Assembly (NCBI GenBank): GCA_964472035.1
Contig: CAYYIT010000004.1
Coordinates: 1 to 64,000 of the forward strand
DNA from: UBA3855 sp964472035
GTDB lineage: Bacteria > Bacillota > Clostridia > Oscillospirales > Ruminococcaceae
Length of the DNA stretch: 64,000 nt
Direction: 5' to 3'
The position numbers and the translations under genes are program-made. This document shows, piece by piece, positions 8,878-16,436 of the stretch. The first letter of the stretch is position 1. Each line of letters starts with the position of its first letter. The notes below the pieces were generated by a model, which searched no databases, was not told where the DNA came from, and saw only the letters and a list, made by a program, of their open reading frames with translations.

Positions 8878-9063
8878 TTACCAGCTTGCCTTCTTAACAC
8901 CCGGGATCTGGCCATCATTTGCCAGCTCTCTGAAGCAGATACGGCATACGCCGTACTTTCTCAGATATGCGTGCGGTCTGCCGCAAATCTTGCATCTGCT
9001 GTATGCTCTTGTGGAGAACTTCGGTGTCTTCTGCTGCTTGTTAATCATTGCCTTCTTAGCCAT
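8878..9063 (-). CDS. rpsN: 30S ribosomal protein uS14, type Z (zinc form)
   Basis: A 61-residue short uS14 with a CX2C ... CX2C zinc ribbon (CKICGRPHAYLRKYG then CRICFREL). It is the zinc-dependent form; no zinc-free paralogue is seen in this window. Confidence 0.96.
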   Translation of the reverse strand: MAKKAMINKQQKTPKFSTRAYSRCKICGRPHAYLRKYGVCRICFRELANDGQIPGVKKASW

Positions 9064-9079
9064 TTGATTTCCTCCCTAA

Positions 9080-9619
9080 TTAGTCAGCAAACGGAGCGCC
9101 GAGCAGTTTCAGCAGTTCCTTTGCTTCTTCATCGGTTTCAGCAGTTGTGATAAAGTTGATATCCATACCACGTACCTTGTCGATCTTATCATACTCGATC
9201 TCGGGGAAAATCAGCTGCTCCTTGATACCGGTAGAGTAGTTGCCCTTACCGTCAAAGGAATTACCATTGATTCCTCTGAAGTCACGTACACGCGGGAAAG
9301 CCACGTTAAACAGCTTATCTACGAAATCGTACATTCTCTCGCCACGCAGTGTAACCTTTACACCGATCGGCATGCCTTCACGCAGCTTGAAGTTCGCAAC
9401 GGACTTCTTAGCGCGGCAAACGATCGGCTTCTGGCCAGTGATGATAGCCAGATCGTTCATGATCGCATCGATCACCTTTGCGTTGTCCTTTGCCTCACCG
9501 GCACCAACGTTGATGACTACCTTATCGAGCTTCGGAATCTGCATAACGCTCTTATATCCGAACTTCTTCATCATTGCAGGAGCAACAGTGCTGACATACA
9601 TATCCTTCATTCTTGCCAT
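9080..9619 (-). CDS. rplE: 50S ribosomal protein uL5
   Basis: uL5, 179 residues, binds 5S rRNA and touches the P-site tRNA. The start MARMKDMYVSTVAPAMMKKF is chosen because GGAGGAACGACA precedes it; a longer in-frame extension overlaps rplX. The motif GVKVTLRGERMYDF and the tail FITTAETDEEAKELL are typical. Confidence 0.96.
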   Translation of the reverse strand: MARMKDMYVSTVAPAMMKKFGYKSVMQIPKLDKVVINVGAGEAKDNAKVIDAIMNDLAIITGQKPIVCRAKKSVANFKLREGMPIGVKVTLRGERMYDFVDKLFNVAFPRVRDFRGINGNSFDGKGNYSTGIKEQLIFPEIEYDKIDKVRGMDINFITTAETDEEAKELLKLLGAPFAD

Positions 9620-9632
9620 TGTCGTTCCTCCT

Positions 9633-9980
9633 TTACTCGAAAGACTTGCCGCACTTCTTGCAAGCGCGGAGCTTCTTGCCATCTTCTACAACATGACCAA
9701 CTCTGGTGGGCTTGCCGCACTTCGGGCAAACGAGCTGTACCTTGCAAGCGTAGATCGGAGCTTCAGCCTTTACGATGTTGCCGCTCTGGCCCATTGCTGT
9801 GGGCTTAACGTGCTTGGTAATCATGTTGAAGCCTTCAACGATTACCTTACCTTCCTTGGGGCTTACCTCCAGAACCTTGCCGGTTCTCAGGTCATGGTCT
9901 TCATTCTTATACTTGTATTCTGCCTTACCGGTCAGAAGAACAACGGTGTCACCGGTTTTTACATGAACCTTATTACTCAT
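9633..9980 (-). CDS. rplX: 50S ribosomal protein uL24
   Basis: uL24, 115 residues, an assembly initiator with a KOW motif (KTGDTVVLLTGK) and a CX2C ... CX2C ribbon at the C-terminal end (CPKCGKPTRVGH, CKKCGKSFE). The start MSNKVHVKTGD is preceded by GGAGGTG. A competing ATG five codons upstream overlaps the rplN stop (TAATG), but the ribosome site lies inside that extension. Confidence 0.95.
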   Translation of the reverse strand: MSNKVHVKTGDTVVLLTGKAEYKYKNEDHDLRTGKVLEVSPKEGKVIVEGFNMITKHVKPTAMGQSGNIVKAEAPIYACKVQLVCPKCGKPTRVGHVVEDGKKLRACKKCGKSFE

Positions 9981-9994
9981 TCCTGACACCTCCA

Positions 9995-10363
9995 TTAAAG
10001 TACTTCCGGAGCAAGGCTGAGGATCTTCATATAGTCCTTCTCACGAAGCTCTCTTGCTACCGGCCCGAAGATACGGGTACCTCTCGGGTTCTTGTCTTCC
10101 TTGATGATTACGGCTGCATTCTCGTCGAAACGGATGTATGTGCCGTCTTCTCTTCTCAGACCCTTAGCGCTGCGAACGATAACTGCCTTAACAACATCGC
10201 CCTTCTTTACCACGCCGCCGGGTGTTGCTTTCTTTACTGATGCTACGACAACATCACCGATGTTGGCATATCTTCTGCGTGTACCGCCCAGTACTCGGAT
10301 ACACATCAGCTCTTTTGCGCCGGTGTTGTCAGCAACCTTCAGGTAAGACTGCATCTGAATCAT
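9995..10363 (-). CDS. rplN: 50S ribosomal protein uL14
   Basis: uL14, 122 residues. MIQMQSYLKVADNTGAKELMCI and the GTRIFGPVARELR box are near-invariant. The protein lies at the intersubunit face, where RsfS and other silencers bind. Confidence 0.98.
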   Translation of the reverse strand: MIQMQSYLKVADNTGAKELMCIRVLGGTRRRYANIGDVVVASVKKATPGGVVKKGDVVKAVIVRSAKGLRREDGTYIRFDENAAVIIKEDKNPRGTRIFGPVARELREKDYMKILSLAPEVL

Positions 10364-10419
10364 GTGCGTTCCTCCTCTCGGAAACTGCTCTTCTCAGCGG
10401 TTTCCTTGTCGCTTATATC

Positions 10420-10677
10420 TTACTTAGCCTTTTCAATGATGTTGACTACACGCCATCTCTTATCCTTGGACAGGGGACGTGTTTCCATAACCGCTACACG
10501 GTCGCCGACTCTGCACTCATTGTTTTCATCATGAGCCTTCAGTCTAACTGTACGCTTGATGATCTTCTTGTAAAGCGGATGCTTTACGTTGTCAACAATT
10601 GCTACAACGACTGTCTTATCCATCTTGTCGCTGACAACCATACCGGTTCTTGTCTTTCTAAGATTTCTTTCAGCCAC
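10420..10677 (-). CDS. rpsQ: 30S ribosomal protein uS17
   Basis: uS17, 85 residues, an OB-fold primary 16S binder. KTRTGMVVSDKMDKTVVV and ETRPLSKDKRWRVV are characteristic. A 56-nt gap to rplN is one of the longer spacers in the operon. Confidence 0.97.
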   Translation of the reverse strand: MAERNLRKTRTGMVVSDKMDKTVVVAIVDNVKHPLYKKIIKRTVRLKAHDENNECRVGDRVAVMETRPLSKDKRWRVVNIIEKAK

Positions 10678-10694
10678 AGCGTTTTCCTCCTATC

Positions 10695-10892
10695 TTACTT
10701 TGCGCTCTGTTCTGCTTCACGCAGACAGGTTTTAACGCGTGCAATATCCTTCTTGACAGCCTTTACCTTTGCAGTGTTATCGAGCTGACTAACTGCAAGC
10801 TGGAAGCGGAGCGCAAAAAGCTCTTCCTTCAGGCTGACAAGCTTCTGATTCATCTCATCGACAGTCATTTCTCTGATTTCTGTTGCTTTCAT
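10695..10892 (-). CDS. rpmC: 50S ribosomal protein uL29
   Basis: uL29, 65 residues, a helical hairpin at the tunnel exit beside the SRP and trigger-factor docking site. MKATEIREMTVDEMNQKL and LKEELFALRFQLAV match the family. Confidence 0.96.
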   Translation of the reverse strand: MKATEIREMTVDEMNQKLVSLKEELFALRFQLAVSQLDNTAKVKAVKKDIARVKTCLREAEQSAK

Positions 10893-10906
10893 GCTTACTC
10901 CCCTCC

Positions 10907-11320
10907 TTACTGTTCTTCCTTAGTGATAAACTTGCACTTGATCGGCAGCTTGTGCATTGCCAGACGCATTGCCTCTCTTGCGGTCTCTTCCGGTACGCCC
11001 TTGATCTCGAACAGTACTCTGCCCGGCTTAACAACGGCTACCCAGTACTCAGGAGAACCCTTACCGGAACCCATTCGTGTTTCAGCAGGCTTCTCAGTGA
11101 TCGGCTTGTCAGGGAAAATCTTGATCCATACCTGACCGCCTCTCTTGATATAACGGGTCATAGCGATACGGGCAGACTCGATCTGGTTGGATGTGATCCA
11201 TGCGGGCTCGAGAGCCTGCAGACCGAAATCACCGTAGCTTACTGTATTACCTCTGTATGCCTTACCTGTCAGACGTCCTCTGTGAACTCTGCGGTACTTT
11301 ACTCTCTTCGGAAGCAGCAT
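10907..11320 (-). CDS. rplP: 50S ribosomal protein uL16
   Basis: uL16, 137 residues, an essential late-assembly protein organising the A-site tRNA region. MLLPKRVKYRRVHRGR and RMGSGKGSPEYWVAVVKPG are conserved. Its ATG overlaps the rpsC stop by one base. Confidence 0.97.
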   Translation of the reverse strand: MLLPKRVKYRRVHRGRLTGKAYRGNTVSYGDFGLQALEPAWITSNQIESARIAMTRYIKRGGQVWIKIFPDKPITEKPAETRMGSGKGSPEYWVAVVKPGRVLFEIKGVPEETAREAMRLAMHKLPIKCKFITKEEQ

Positions 11321-12108
11321 TACTTGTTACCTCCCTCTCTTCTCGGCGCACGATCTTTGTTGAACGGACGCTTGTTATCACGGTTGTCACGACGGTCGCC
11401 GCGCTTCTTGTCGGGTCTTGCATCTCTGCGCTTCTTCTCGGACTTTTCTCTTGCAGCCATTGCCTTTGCAGCATCGCCCTTGAGAACTTCGCCCTTGTAG
11501 ATCCAAACCTTTACGCCCAGCTTACCGTATGTGGTGTCTGCCTCAGCAAAACCATAGTCGATGTCTGCGCGGATGGTCTGCAGCGGGATGGTACCCTCAT
11601 GGTAGCTCTCAGAACGAGCGATTTCTGCACCGCCCAGTCTGCCGGATACCATGGTCTTGATGCCCTTTGCGTTCAGACGCATTGCTCTGCCGATGCACTG
11701 CTTCATTGCACGACGGAAGGATGCTCTGTTCTCGAGATCCAGTGCAATTCTCTCAGCTACCAGCTGTGCGTCCAGGTCGGGCTGCTTTACTTCGAGAATG
11801 TTGATTGCAACACTCTTCTTCATCATCTTTTCAAGCTGAACACGCAGCTTTTCGATCTCTGCACCGCCGCGGCCGATTACGATACCGGGCTTTGCGCAGT
11901 GAATGTGGATTCTTACCTTATCTTCAGCAAAACGCTCGATTTCTACACGGGGTACACCTGCAGGCTTGAGAGTCTTCAGGATGTAATTACGTACGTTGTA
12001 GTCTTCAACCAGTGTATCGCCGAAGTCAGCCTTCTTGGCAAACCAACGAGAATCCCAATCTTTAATAACGCCGACACGGAGACCGTGCGGATTAACCTTC
12101 TGGCCCAT
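11320..12108 (-). CDS. rpsC: 30S ribosomal protein uS3 with basic C-terminal tail
   Basis: uS3, 262 residues, at the mRNA entry channel. The KH domain GRGGAEIEKLR and the start MGQKVNPHGLRVGVIKDWDSRW are clear. The last roughly 45 residues form a charged Arg/Lys/Asp-rich tail (repeats of RRD, DKKRGDRRDNRDNK) longer than in the classical 218-residue protein. Similar tails occur in clostridial relatives; an RNA-contact role is inference. Confidence 0.96.
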   Translation of the reverse strand: MGQKVNPHGLRVGVIKDWDSRWFAKKADFGDTLVEDYNVRNYILKTLKPAGVPRVEIERFAEDKVRIHIHCAKPGIVIGRGGAEIEKLRVQLEKMMKKSVAINILEVKQPDLDAQLVAERIALDLENRASFRRAMKQCIGRAMRLNAKGIKTMVSGRLGGAEIARSESYHEGTIPLQTIRADIDYGFAEADTTYGKLGVKVWIYKGEVLKGDAAKAMAAREKSEKKRRDARPDKKRGDRRDNRDNKRPFNKDRAPRREGGNK

Positions 12109-12125
12109 ACTTAACCTCCTTGGGA

Positions 12126-12461
12126 TTAGTCTTTTTCTTTCACAACGATTGTGATGTGCGATGTTCTCTTCAAAATCCGGTATGCTCTACCCTGTGCTCT
12201 GGGCATAATACGCTTCAGAATCGGACCGGGTGTTACAAAGCACTCAGCAACATAAAGGTTGTCCTTGTTCATGTTGTGATTGTTGTCTGCATTTGCAATA
12301 GCGGACTTCAAAAGCTTTTCCAGAATCGGACTTGCTGCCTTCGGTGTGAGGCGAAGTGTTGCCAACGCTACATCAGTAGGCTTGTTTCTGATCAGGTCCA
12401 GCACGATCTGCACCTTTCTGGGAGAGATGCGGACATTTCTCAGATATGCTCTAGCTTCCAT
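12126..12461 (-). CDS. rplV: 50S ribosomal protein uL22
   Basis: uL22, 111 residues, whose beta-hairpin lines the exit tunnel near the macrolide site. RNVRISPRKVQIVLDLIRNK and the hairpin KRIMPRAQGRAYRI are seen. Confidence 0.97.
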   Translation of the reverse strand: MEARAYLRNVRISPRKVQIVLDLIRNKPTDVALATLRLTPKAASPILEKLLKSAIANADNNHNMNKDNLYVAECFVTPGPILKRIMPRAQGRAYRILKRTSHITIVVKEKD

Positions 12462-12482
12462 TTCGGTTCCTCCTTCCGCTTA

Positions 12483-12767
12483 TTACTTCTTACCGTTGTT
12501 GGATGTCTTGGAGCCTGCATGACCCTTATAGGTTCTTGTGGGTGCAAACTCACCAAGCTTGTGACCTACCATATCCTCAGTTACATATACCGGCACATGC
12601 TTTCTGCCGTCATGCACTGCGAATGTGTGACCAACAAAGTCCGGGAAGATGGTGGAAGAACGGCTCCAGGTCTTGAGCACCTTCTTCTCTCCTGCTTCGT
12701 TCATAGCCATAACTCTCTTCAGGAGTACCTCTTGTACATAAGGTCCTTTTTTTACGCTTCTGCTCAT
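12483..12767 (-). CDS. rpsS: 30S ribosomal protein uS19
   Basis: uS19, 94 residues, in the head of the small subunit. MSRSVKKGPYVQEVLLKRV, WSRSSTIFPDFVGHTFAVH and the basic C-terminus identify it. It follows rplB by 21 nt. Confidence 0.98.
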   Translation of the reverse strand: MSRSVKKGPYVQEVLLKRVMAMNEAGEKKVLKTWSRSSTIFPDFVGHTFAVHDGRKHVPVYVTEDMVGHKLGEFAPTRTYKGHAGSKTSNNGKK

Positions 12768-12788
12768 TATGCGGTTCCTCCTTTCCGA

Positions 12789-13622
12789 TTACTTGCCATT
12801 GCGGCGCTTTACGATATACTTGTCTGTACGATTGTGGGTCTTTCTTGTCTTGTAACCCAGAGCAGGCTTGCCCCAAGGGGTAACAGGACCGGGACGACCG
12901 ATGGGGGACTTGCCCTCACCACCACCGTGCGGGTGATCGCAGGGGTTCATTACAGAACCGCGTACAGTCGGACGCCAACCCATGTGACGTACTCTACCAG
13001 CCTTACCGTAGTTAACGTTCTCGTGGTCGATGTTGGAAACCTGGCCGATTGCTGCCTTACAGCCGATCGGAACCTTTCTCATCTCACCGCTGGGGAGACG
13101 GATCAGTGCATATGCACCTTCCTTACCCATCAGCTGTGCCATGTTACCAGCACTTCTAACGAGCTGTGCGCCCTTGCCGGGATACAGTTCAATTGCATGA
13201 ATGAAAGTACCAACCGGGATATCGGAAAGCTTCAGTGCGTTGCCGGGCTTGATATCTGCATCAGCACCTGCGCGAACAACGTCGCCGACCTTCAGGCCGT
13301 GAGGTGCCAGGATGTAGCGCTTTTCGCCATCCTCGTACTGAACGAGTGCGATGAATGCGCTTCTGTTCGGATCATACTCAAGAGTCATAACGGTTGCATT
13401 CATTGCTTCCTTATCACGCTTGAAATCAATGATACGATACTTAGTTCTATTGCCGCCGCCTCTGTGACGAACGGTGATACGGCCGTAGCTGTTTCTACCG
13501 CTCTTCTTCTTCATCGGCTCCAGCAAGCTCTTCTCCGGGCCAGTCTTGCTCAGTCCAGAATAATCTGTAACTGTCATCTGACGGCGGGACGGAGTAGTAG
13601 GCTTGTAGCTCTTAATTGCCAT
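12789..13622 (-). CDS. rplB: 50S ribosomal protein uL2
   Basis: uL2, 277 residues, required for subunit association and peptidyl transfer. The start MAIKSYKPTTPSRR is chosen, with AAGGAG 8 nt upstream; an in-frame GTG three codons earlier overlaps that site. MNPCDHPHGGGEG contains the conserved His of the peptidyl-transferase-proximal loop. Confidence 0.97.
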   Translation of the reverse strand: MAIKSYKPTTPSRRQMTVTDYSGLSKTGPEKSLLEPMKKKSGRNSYGRITVRHRGGGNRTKYRIIDFKRDKEAMNATVMTLEYDPNRSAFIALVQYEDGEKRYILAPHGLKVGDVVRAGADADIKPGNALKLSDIPVGTFIHAIELYPGKGAQLVRSAGNMAQLMGKEGAYALIRLPSGEMRKVPIGCKAAIGQVSNIDHENVNYGKAGRVRHMGWRPTVRGSVMNPCDHPHGGGEGKSPIGRPGPVTPWGKPALGYKTRKTHNRTDKYIVKRRNGK

Positions 13623-13701
13623 TGTTTTCACTCCTTAACATGCGATTCGCGGGAGCATATCCTCCCATACCTTGAATGGGTCTTGTCTGACGGTGTTCAG
13701 A

Positions 13702-14034
13702 TTAATACATACCGTCGAAGAACTCGATGGTTCCTCTCTTCTTGTCAGCCTTCTTGGTGCCCTTAGCATTGGTCGGCTCGGGATTTACAGTAACAACTGC
13801 CTTCTTGTAGGAAGCGGTTGTGCCCACAAATCTGCCCATTCTCTTCTGTCTGCCGCGGCAGTTGATGGTGTTTACCTTTACAACCTCAACGTTGAACAGC
13901 TCTTCAACGGCAGCCTTGATTTCCAGCTTGTTAGCGTCCTTTGCTACCTGGAAAGTGTACTTGTTGTTCGGCAGACCGTCCATGCTCTGCTCTGTGATAA
14001 TCGGCTTGAGGATGATATCCTGTGCTGCTTTCAT
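13702..14034 (-). CDS. rplW: 50S ribosomal protein uL23
   Basis: uL23, 110 residues, the tunnel-exit docking protein for trigger factor and SRP. DIILKPIITEQSM and the KKADKKRGTIEFFDGMY end fit. Its ATG overlaps the rplD stop (TAATG). The 79-nt gap to rplB is otherwise featureless. Confidence 0.96.
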   Translation of the reverse strand: MKAAQDIILKPIITEQSMDGLPNNKYTFQVAKDANKLEIKAAVEELFNVEVVKVNTINCRGRQKRMGRFVGTTASYKKAVVTVNPEPTNAKGTKKADKKRGTIEFFDGMY

Positions 14035-14657
14035 TATGCGTACACCTCCTCGATCTTTGCAACCGCATTCTTCACAACGATGAACTTGCCGCCGTTGAGA
14101 ATGTCATATACATTCAGGGTGTTGACAGCTGCTGTCTTCACGCCGGGAATGTTAGCTGCGCTTCTGTATACCTTAGGATCAGCTTCTGCTGTAACGATCA
14201 GTGCCTTCTTCTCAACGTTCAGTGCCTTGAGCATTGCAGCGATCGTCTTTGTCTTATAGTCATCCATTGTCAGGGTATCGAGTACGATGAGATTGCCCTC
14301 CTGAACCTTAGTGGAAAGCGCGGACTTCATAGCCAGTCTGCGAACCTTCTTGTTCAGTGTGTATCTGTAATCTCTCGGCTTCGGACCGATTGCCACACCG
14401 CCGTGTGTCCACTGGGGAGCTCTTGTAGAACCCTGTCTTGCGTGGCCTGTACCCTTCTGTCTCCAGGGCTTTCTGCCGCCGCCGCTTACCTCAGTACGAG
14501 TCAGAGTGGACTGTGTACCCTGGCGCTGGTTTGCGAGGTAGTTCTTTACTACCATGTGCATTACGGAAACATTGGGCTCAATACCAAACACCGCATCGGA
14601 AAGCTCAGTTTCAGATACTGCGTTACCAGCCATATCGAATACTTTTACCTGTGCCAT
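14034..14657 (-). CDS. rplD: 50S ribosomal protein uL4
   Basis: uL4, 207 residues. The tunnel-lining loop is seen (SGGGRKPWRQKGTGHARQGS, then PQWTHGGVAIGPKPRDY). In E. coli this protein binds the S10 leader and shuts down its own operon; the leader upstream of rpsJ here also holds a terminator. Confidence 0.97.
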   Translation of the reverse strand: MAQVKVFDMAGNAVSETELSDAVFGIEPNVSVMHMVVKNYLANQRQGTQSTLTRTEVSGGGRKPWRQKGTGHARQGSTRAPQWTHGGVAIGPKPRDYRYTLNKKVRRLAMKSALSTKVQEGNLIVLDTLTMDDYKTKTIAAMLKALNVEKKALIVTAEADPKVYRSAANIPGVKTAAVNTLNVYDILNGGKFIVVKNAVAKIEEVYA

Positions 14658-14674
14658 TTACGTTTCCTCCTTCC

Positions 14675-15304
14675 TTACGCCTTTACACTGTCAACGATGG
14701 TAACAATACCGCCCTTGGGGCCCGGAATTGCACCCTTGATTGCAATCAGGTTGTTTTCAACGTCAACCTTTACAACTTCCAGGTTCTGAACAGTTACCTT
14801 CTCAGCACCCATGTGTCCGGGCATTCCCTTGCCCTTGAAGATTCTGGACGGAGAAGAGCATGCACCCATGGAGCCTGCATGTCTGTGAACAGGGCCAGTA
14901 CCGTGGGTTTCCTTCAGACGGGAGTTGTTGTGACGCTTGATGGTACCCTGGAATCCCTTACCCTTGCTGGTGCCGGAAACATCTACGATGTCGCCAACAG
15001 CAAATGTGTCAGCCTTTACGAGGCTGCCTGCTTCCATAGAGCAATCGTCAAACTTGAATTCCTTCAGGGTCTTCTTGTAGCCGGCTTCAGCCTTGTCAAA
15101 ATGACCCTTCATCGGCTTGTTCACTCTGTTAGCCTTCTTGTCGCCATAACCGAGCTGAACTGCTGCATAACCATCGTTTTCAACGGTCTTTACCTGTACA
15201 ACTACGCAGGGACCAGCTTCTACAACGGTTACCGGGATCACTTTGCCGTTCTCATCGAAGATCTGAGTCATACCGATCTTCTTGCCGATAATACCTTTTT
15301 GCAT
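14675..15304 (-). CDS. rplC: 50S ribosomal protein uL3
   Basis: uL3, 209 residues, reaching into the peptidyl-transferase centre. The start MQKGIIGKKIGMTQIF follows AAGGAGG; the longer open frame upstream reads through the hairpin-rich spacer behind rpsJ and is rejected. GKGFQGTIKRHN and GSMGACSSPSRIFKGKGMPGH are the conserved core. Confidence 0.96.
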   Translation of the reverse strand: MQKGIIGKKIGMTQIFDENGKVIPVTVVEAGPCVVVQVKTVENDGYAAVQLGYGDKKANRVNKPMKGHFDKAEAGYKKTLKEFKFDDCSMEAGSLVKADTFAVGDIVDVSGTSKGKGFQGTIKRHNNSRLKETHGTGPVHRHAGSMGACSSPSRIFKGKGMPGHMGAEKVTVQNLEVVKVDVENNLIAIKGAIPGPKGGIVTIVDSVKA

Positions 15305-15413
15305 TTGTTTTTCCTCCTTATGGTTATTGGTTGGCATTTGCCAACATGACCGGATGAATCGCTTCATCCATGGAACATCGTACGTTTCTGTACGATACCG
15401 CAGATCGCTGGAA
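15305..15413 (-). other. rpsJ-rplC spacer with three consecutive hairpins
   Basis: The 109-nt spacer would fold into three perfect stems in the leftward mRNA: ATCGTAC/GTACGAT at 15377-15396, GGATGAA/TTCATCC at 15352-15369 and TTGGC/GCCAA at 15331-15344. None has a T-run, so these are not terminators. An internal regulatory, processing or stabilising role is inferred only. Confidence 0.6.
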
Positions 15414-15728
15414 TTACTTTACTTCCATTACGATGTCCACACCTGCGGGGAGTTCGAGCTTCTGCAGAGCCTCTGTTGTCTTCGCTGTCGGACGGATTAC
15501 GTCGATCAGACGCTTGTGTGTACGCTGCTCAAACTGCTCACGGCTGTCCTTGTACTTGTGTACCGCACGAAGAATTGTTACGATCTCCTTCTCTGTCGGC
15601 AACGGGATCGGACCGGATACGCTTGCGCCGCTTCTCTTTGCTGCCTCAACAATCTTTGCTGCTGCTGCATCAACAGTTGCATGCTCATAGCCCTTGATCT
15701 TGATTCTGATCTTTTCGCTTACTGCCAC
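15414..15728 (-). CDS. rpsJ: 30S ribosomal protein uS10
   Basis: uS10 (NusE), 104 residues, a head protein that also joins NusB in antitermination complexes. IRIKIKGYEHATVDAAA and THKRLIDVIRPTAKTTEAL are conserved. It is the first gene of the operon. The start codon is GTG, preceded by AAGGAGG. Confidence 0.97.
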   Translation of the reverse strand: MAVSEKIRIKIKGYEHATVDAAAAKIVEAAKRSGASVSGPIPLPTEKEIVTILRAVHKYKDSREQFEQRTHKRLIDVIRPTAKTTEALQKLELPAGVDIVMEVK

Positions 15729-16083
15729 TTCTTTTCGCCTCCTTGTATGGGTGGTAATACAGGGCAGGACTTTTGTCCGGAATTCTGACCATTCGTTTTT
15801 ACACTAAGCCGGGTGTATCGCACCCTCTTTTACATAAAAAACCGGAAATCTTACGCATCTGTTAAGATCCCGGACGAATGCAGCATCGCAGCACAGTTCA
15901 TTTGTGCAGACGCAGGTTCATCGTAACCTGAACACGCAGTTCTGCCATGTCACTGTTCCACATACTGTGCCATCATTCCTTGTCGCCCGGTTTGAAATCG
16001 GACATACTCCACGAAAATTCCCTGACAAACCGTCAGCAACCTTTCGCTTCAACGCATATCTTTTGTCCAGCTTCCGCTGAACC
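15729..16083 (-). ncRNA. long structured leader of the S10 operon with an internal terminator
   Basis: About 355 nt separate the predicted start of transcription from rpsJ. The leftward RNA holds several stems, for example CAGGTT/AACCTG near 15915-15932 and GGGTG/CACCC at 15810-15824. It also holds a terminator at 15835-15873. A terminator inside a leader with other foldable segments is the layout of an attenuator. L4-dependent control of this operon is known in E. coli; extension to this leader is inference. Confidence 0.6.
15835..15873 (-). terminator. intrinsic terminator (attenuator) inside the S10 leader
   Basis: In the leftward RNA CCGG-GATCTTA pairs with TAAGAT-TTCCGG (11 bp with one bulge and a G-U pair, loop of about 9 nt), directly followed by six U. 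It lies about 105 nt upstream of rpsJ and downstream of the operon promoter. Confidence 0.7.
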
Positions 16084-16089
16084 TTCACT

Positions 16090-16118
16090 ATTATAACACA
16101 ACACGGTTCCGATTGCAA
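16090..16118 (-). promoter_or_regulatory. promoter of the S10-spc-alpha operon
   Basis: Leftward TTGCAA, 17-nt spacer, TATAAT. It is the only strong promoter seen upstream of rpsJ and is placed about 360 nt before the first gene. Confidence 0.8.
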
Positions 16119-16436
16119 GCGTTTTCTTCATTTTTCTGCAATTTTAATTGTAAATTTTTTGTGAACGAACAAAAACAGCATTCTATCCAAACTTCCGCCG
16201 CAAAATTCTCCGTTTTGCACGAAGCCCCAGTGCAACTTACTGACGTCTCTGCTTATCCAAATGGCCTGGTCTCCGAATTCACCCTCCCCCTGACCCCCTC
16301 CCTGCAGGGAGGGGGGATACGTTGGGGTGCTGCCGCACCCCGCCCGCCCTCCTGCGGAGTGCTTTTTCAGAAAATCGCCGCCTGACTCCCATGACAGCAA
16401 ACCCCCGATGCAATGCATCGGGGGCACTCGCTTATA
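16119..16436. other. intergenic region with palindromes
   Basis: No gene is seen. It contains a near-perfect GC-rich palindrome around CCCTCCCTGCAGGGAGGG (about 16297-16316), a GGGGTGC/GCACCCC hairpin at about 16322-16340, and at 16402-16424 an inverted repeat CCCCCGATGCA/TGCATCGGGGG that probably ends the leftward M23 peptidase transcript. Confidence 0.6.

Noticed and set aside
12120..13766. Open frame of about 548 codons on the + strand
   Set aside because: Antisense shadow of rplV, rpsS and rplB.
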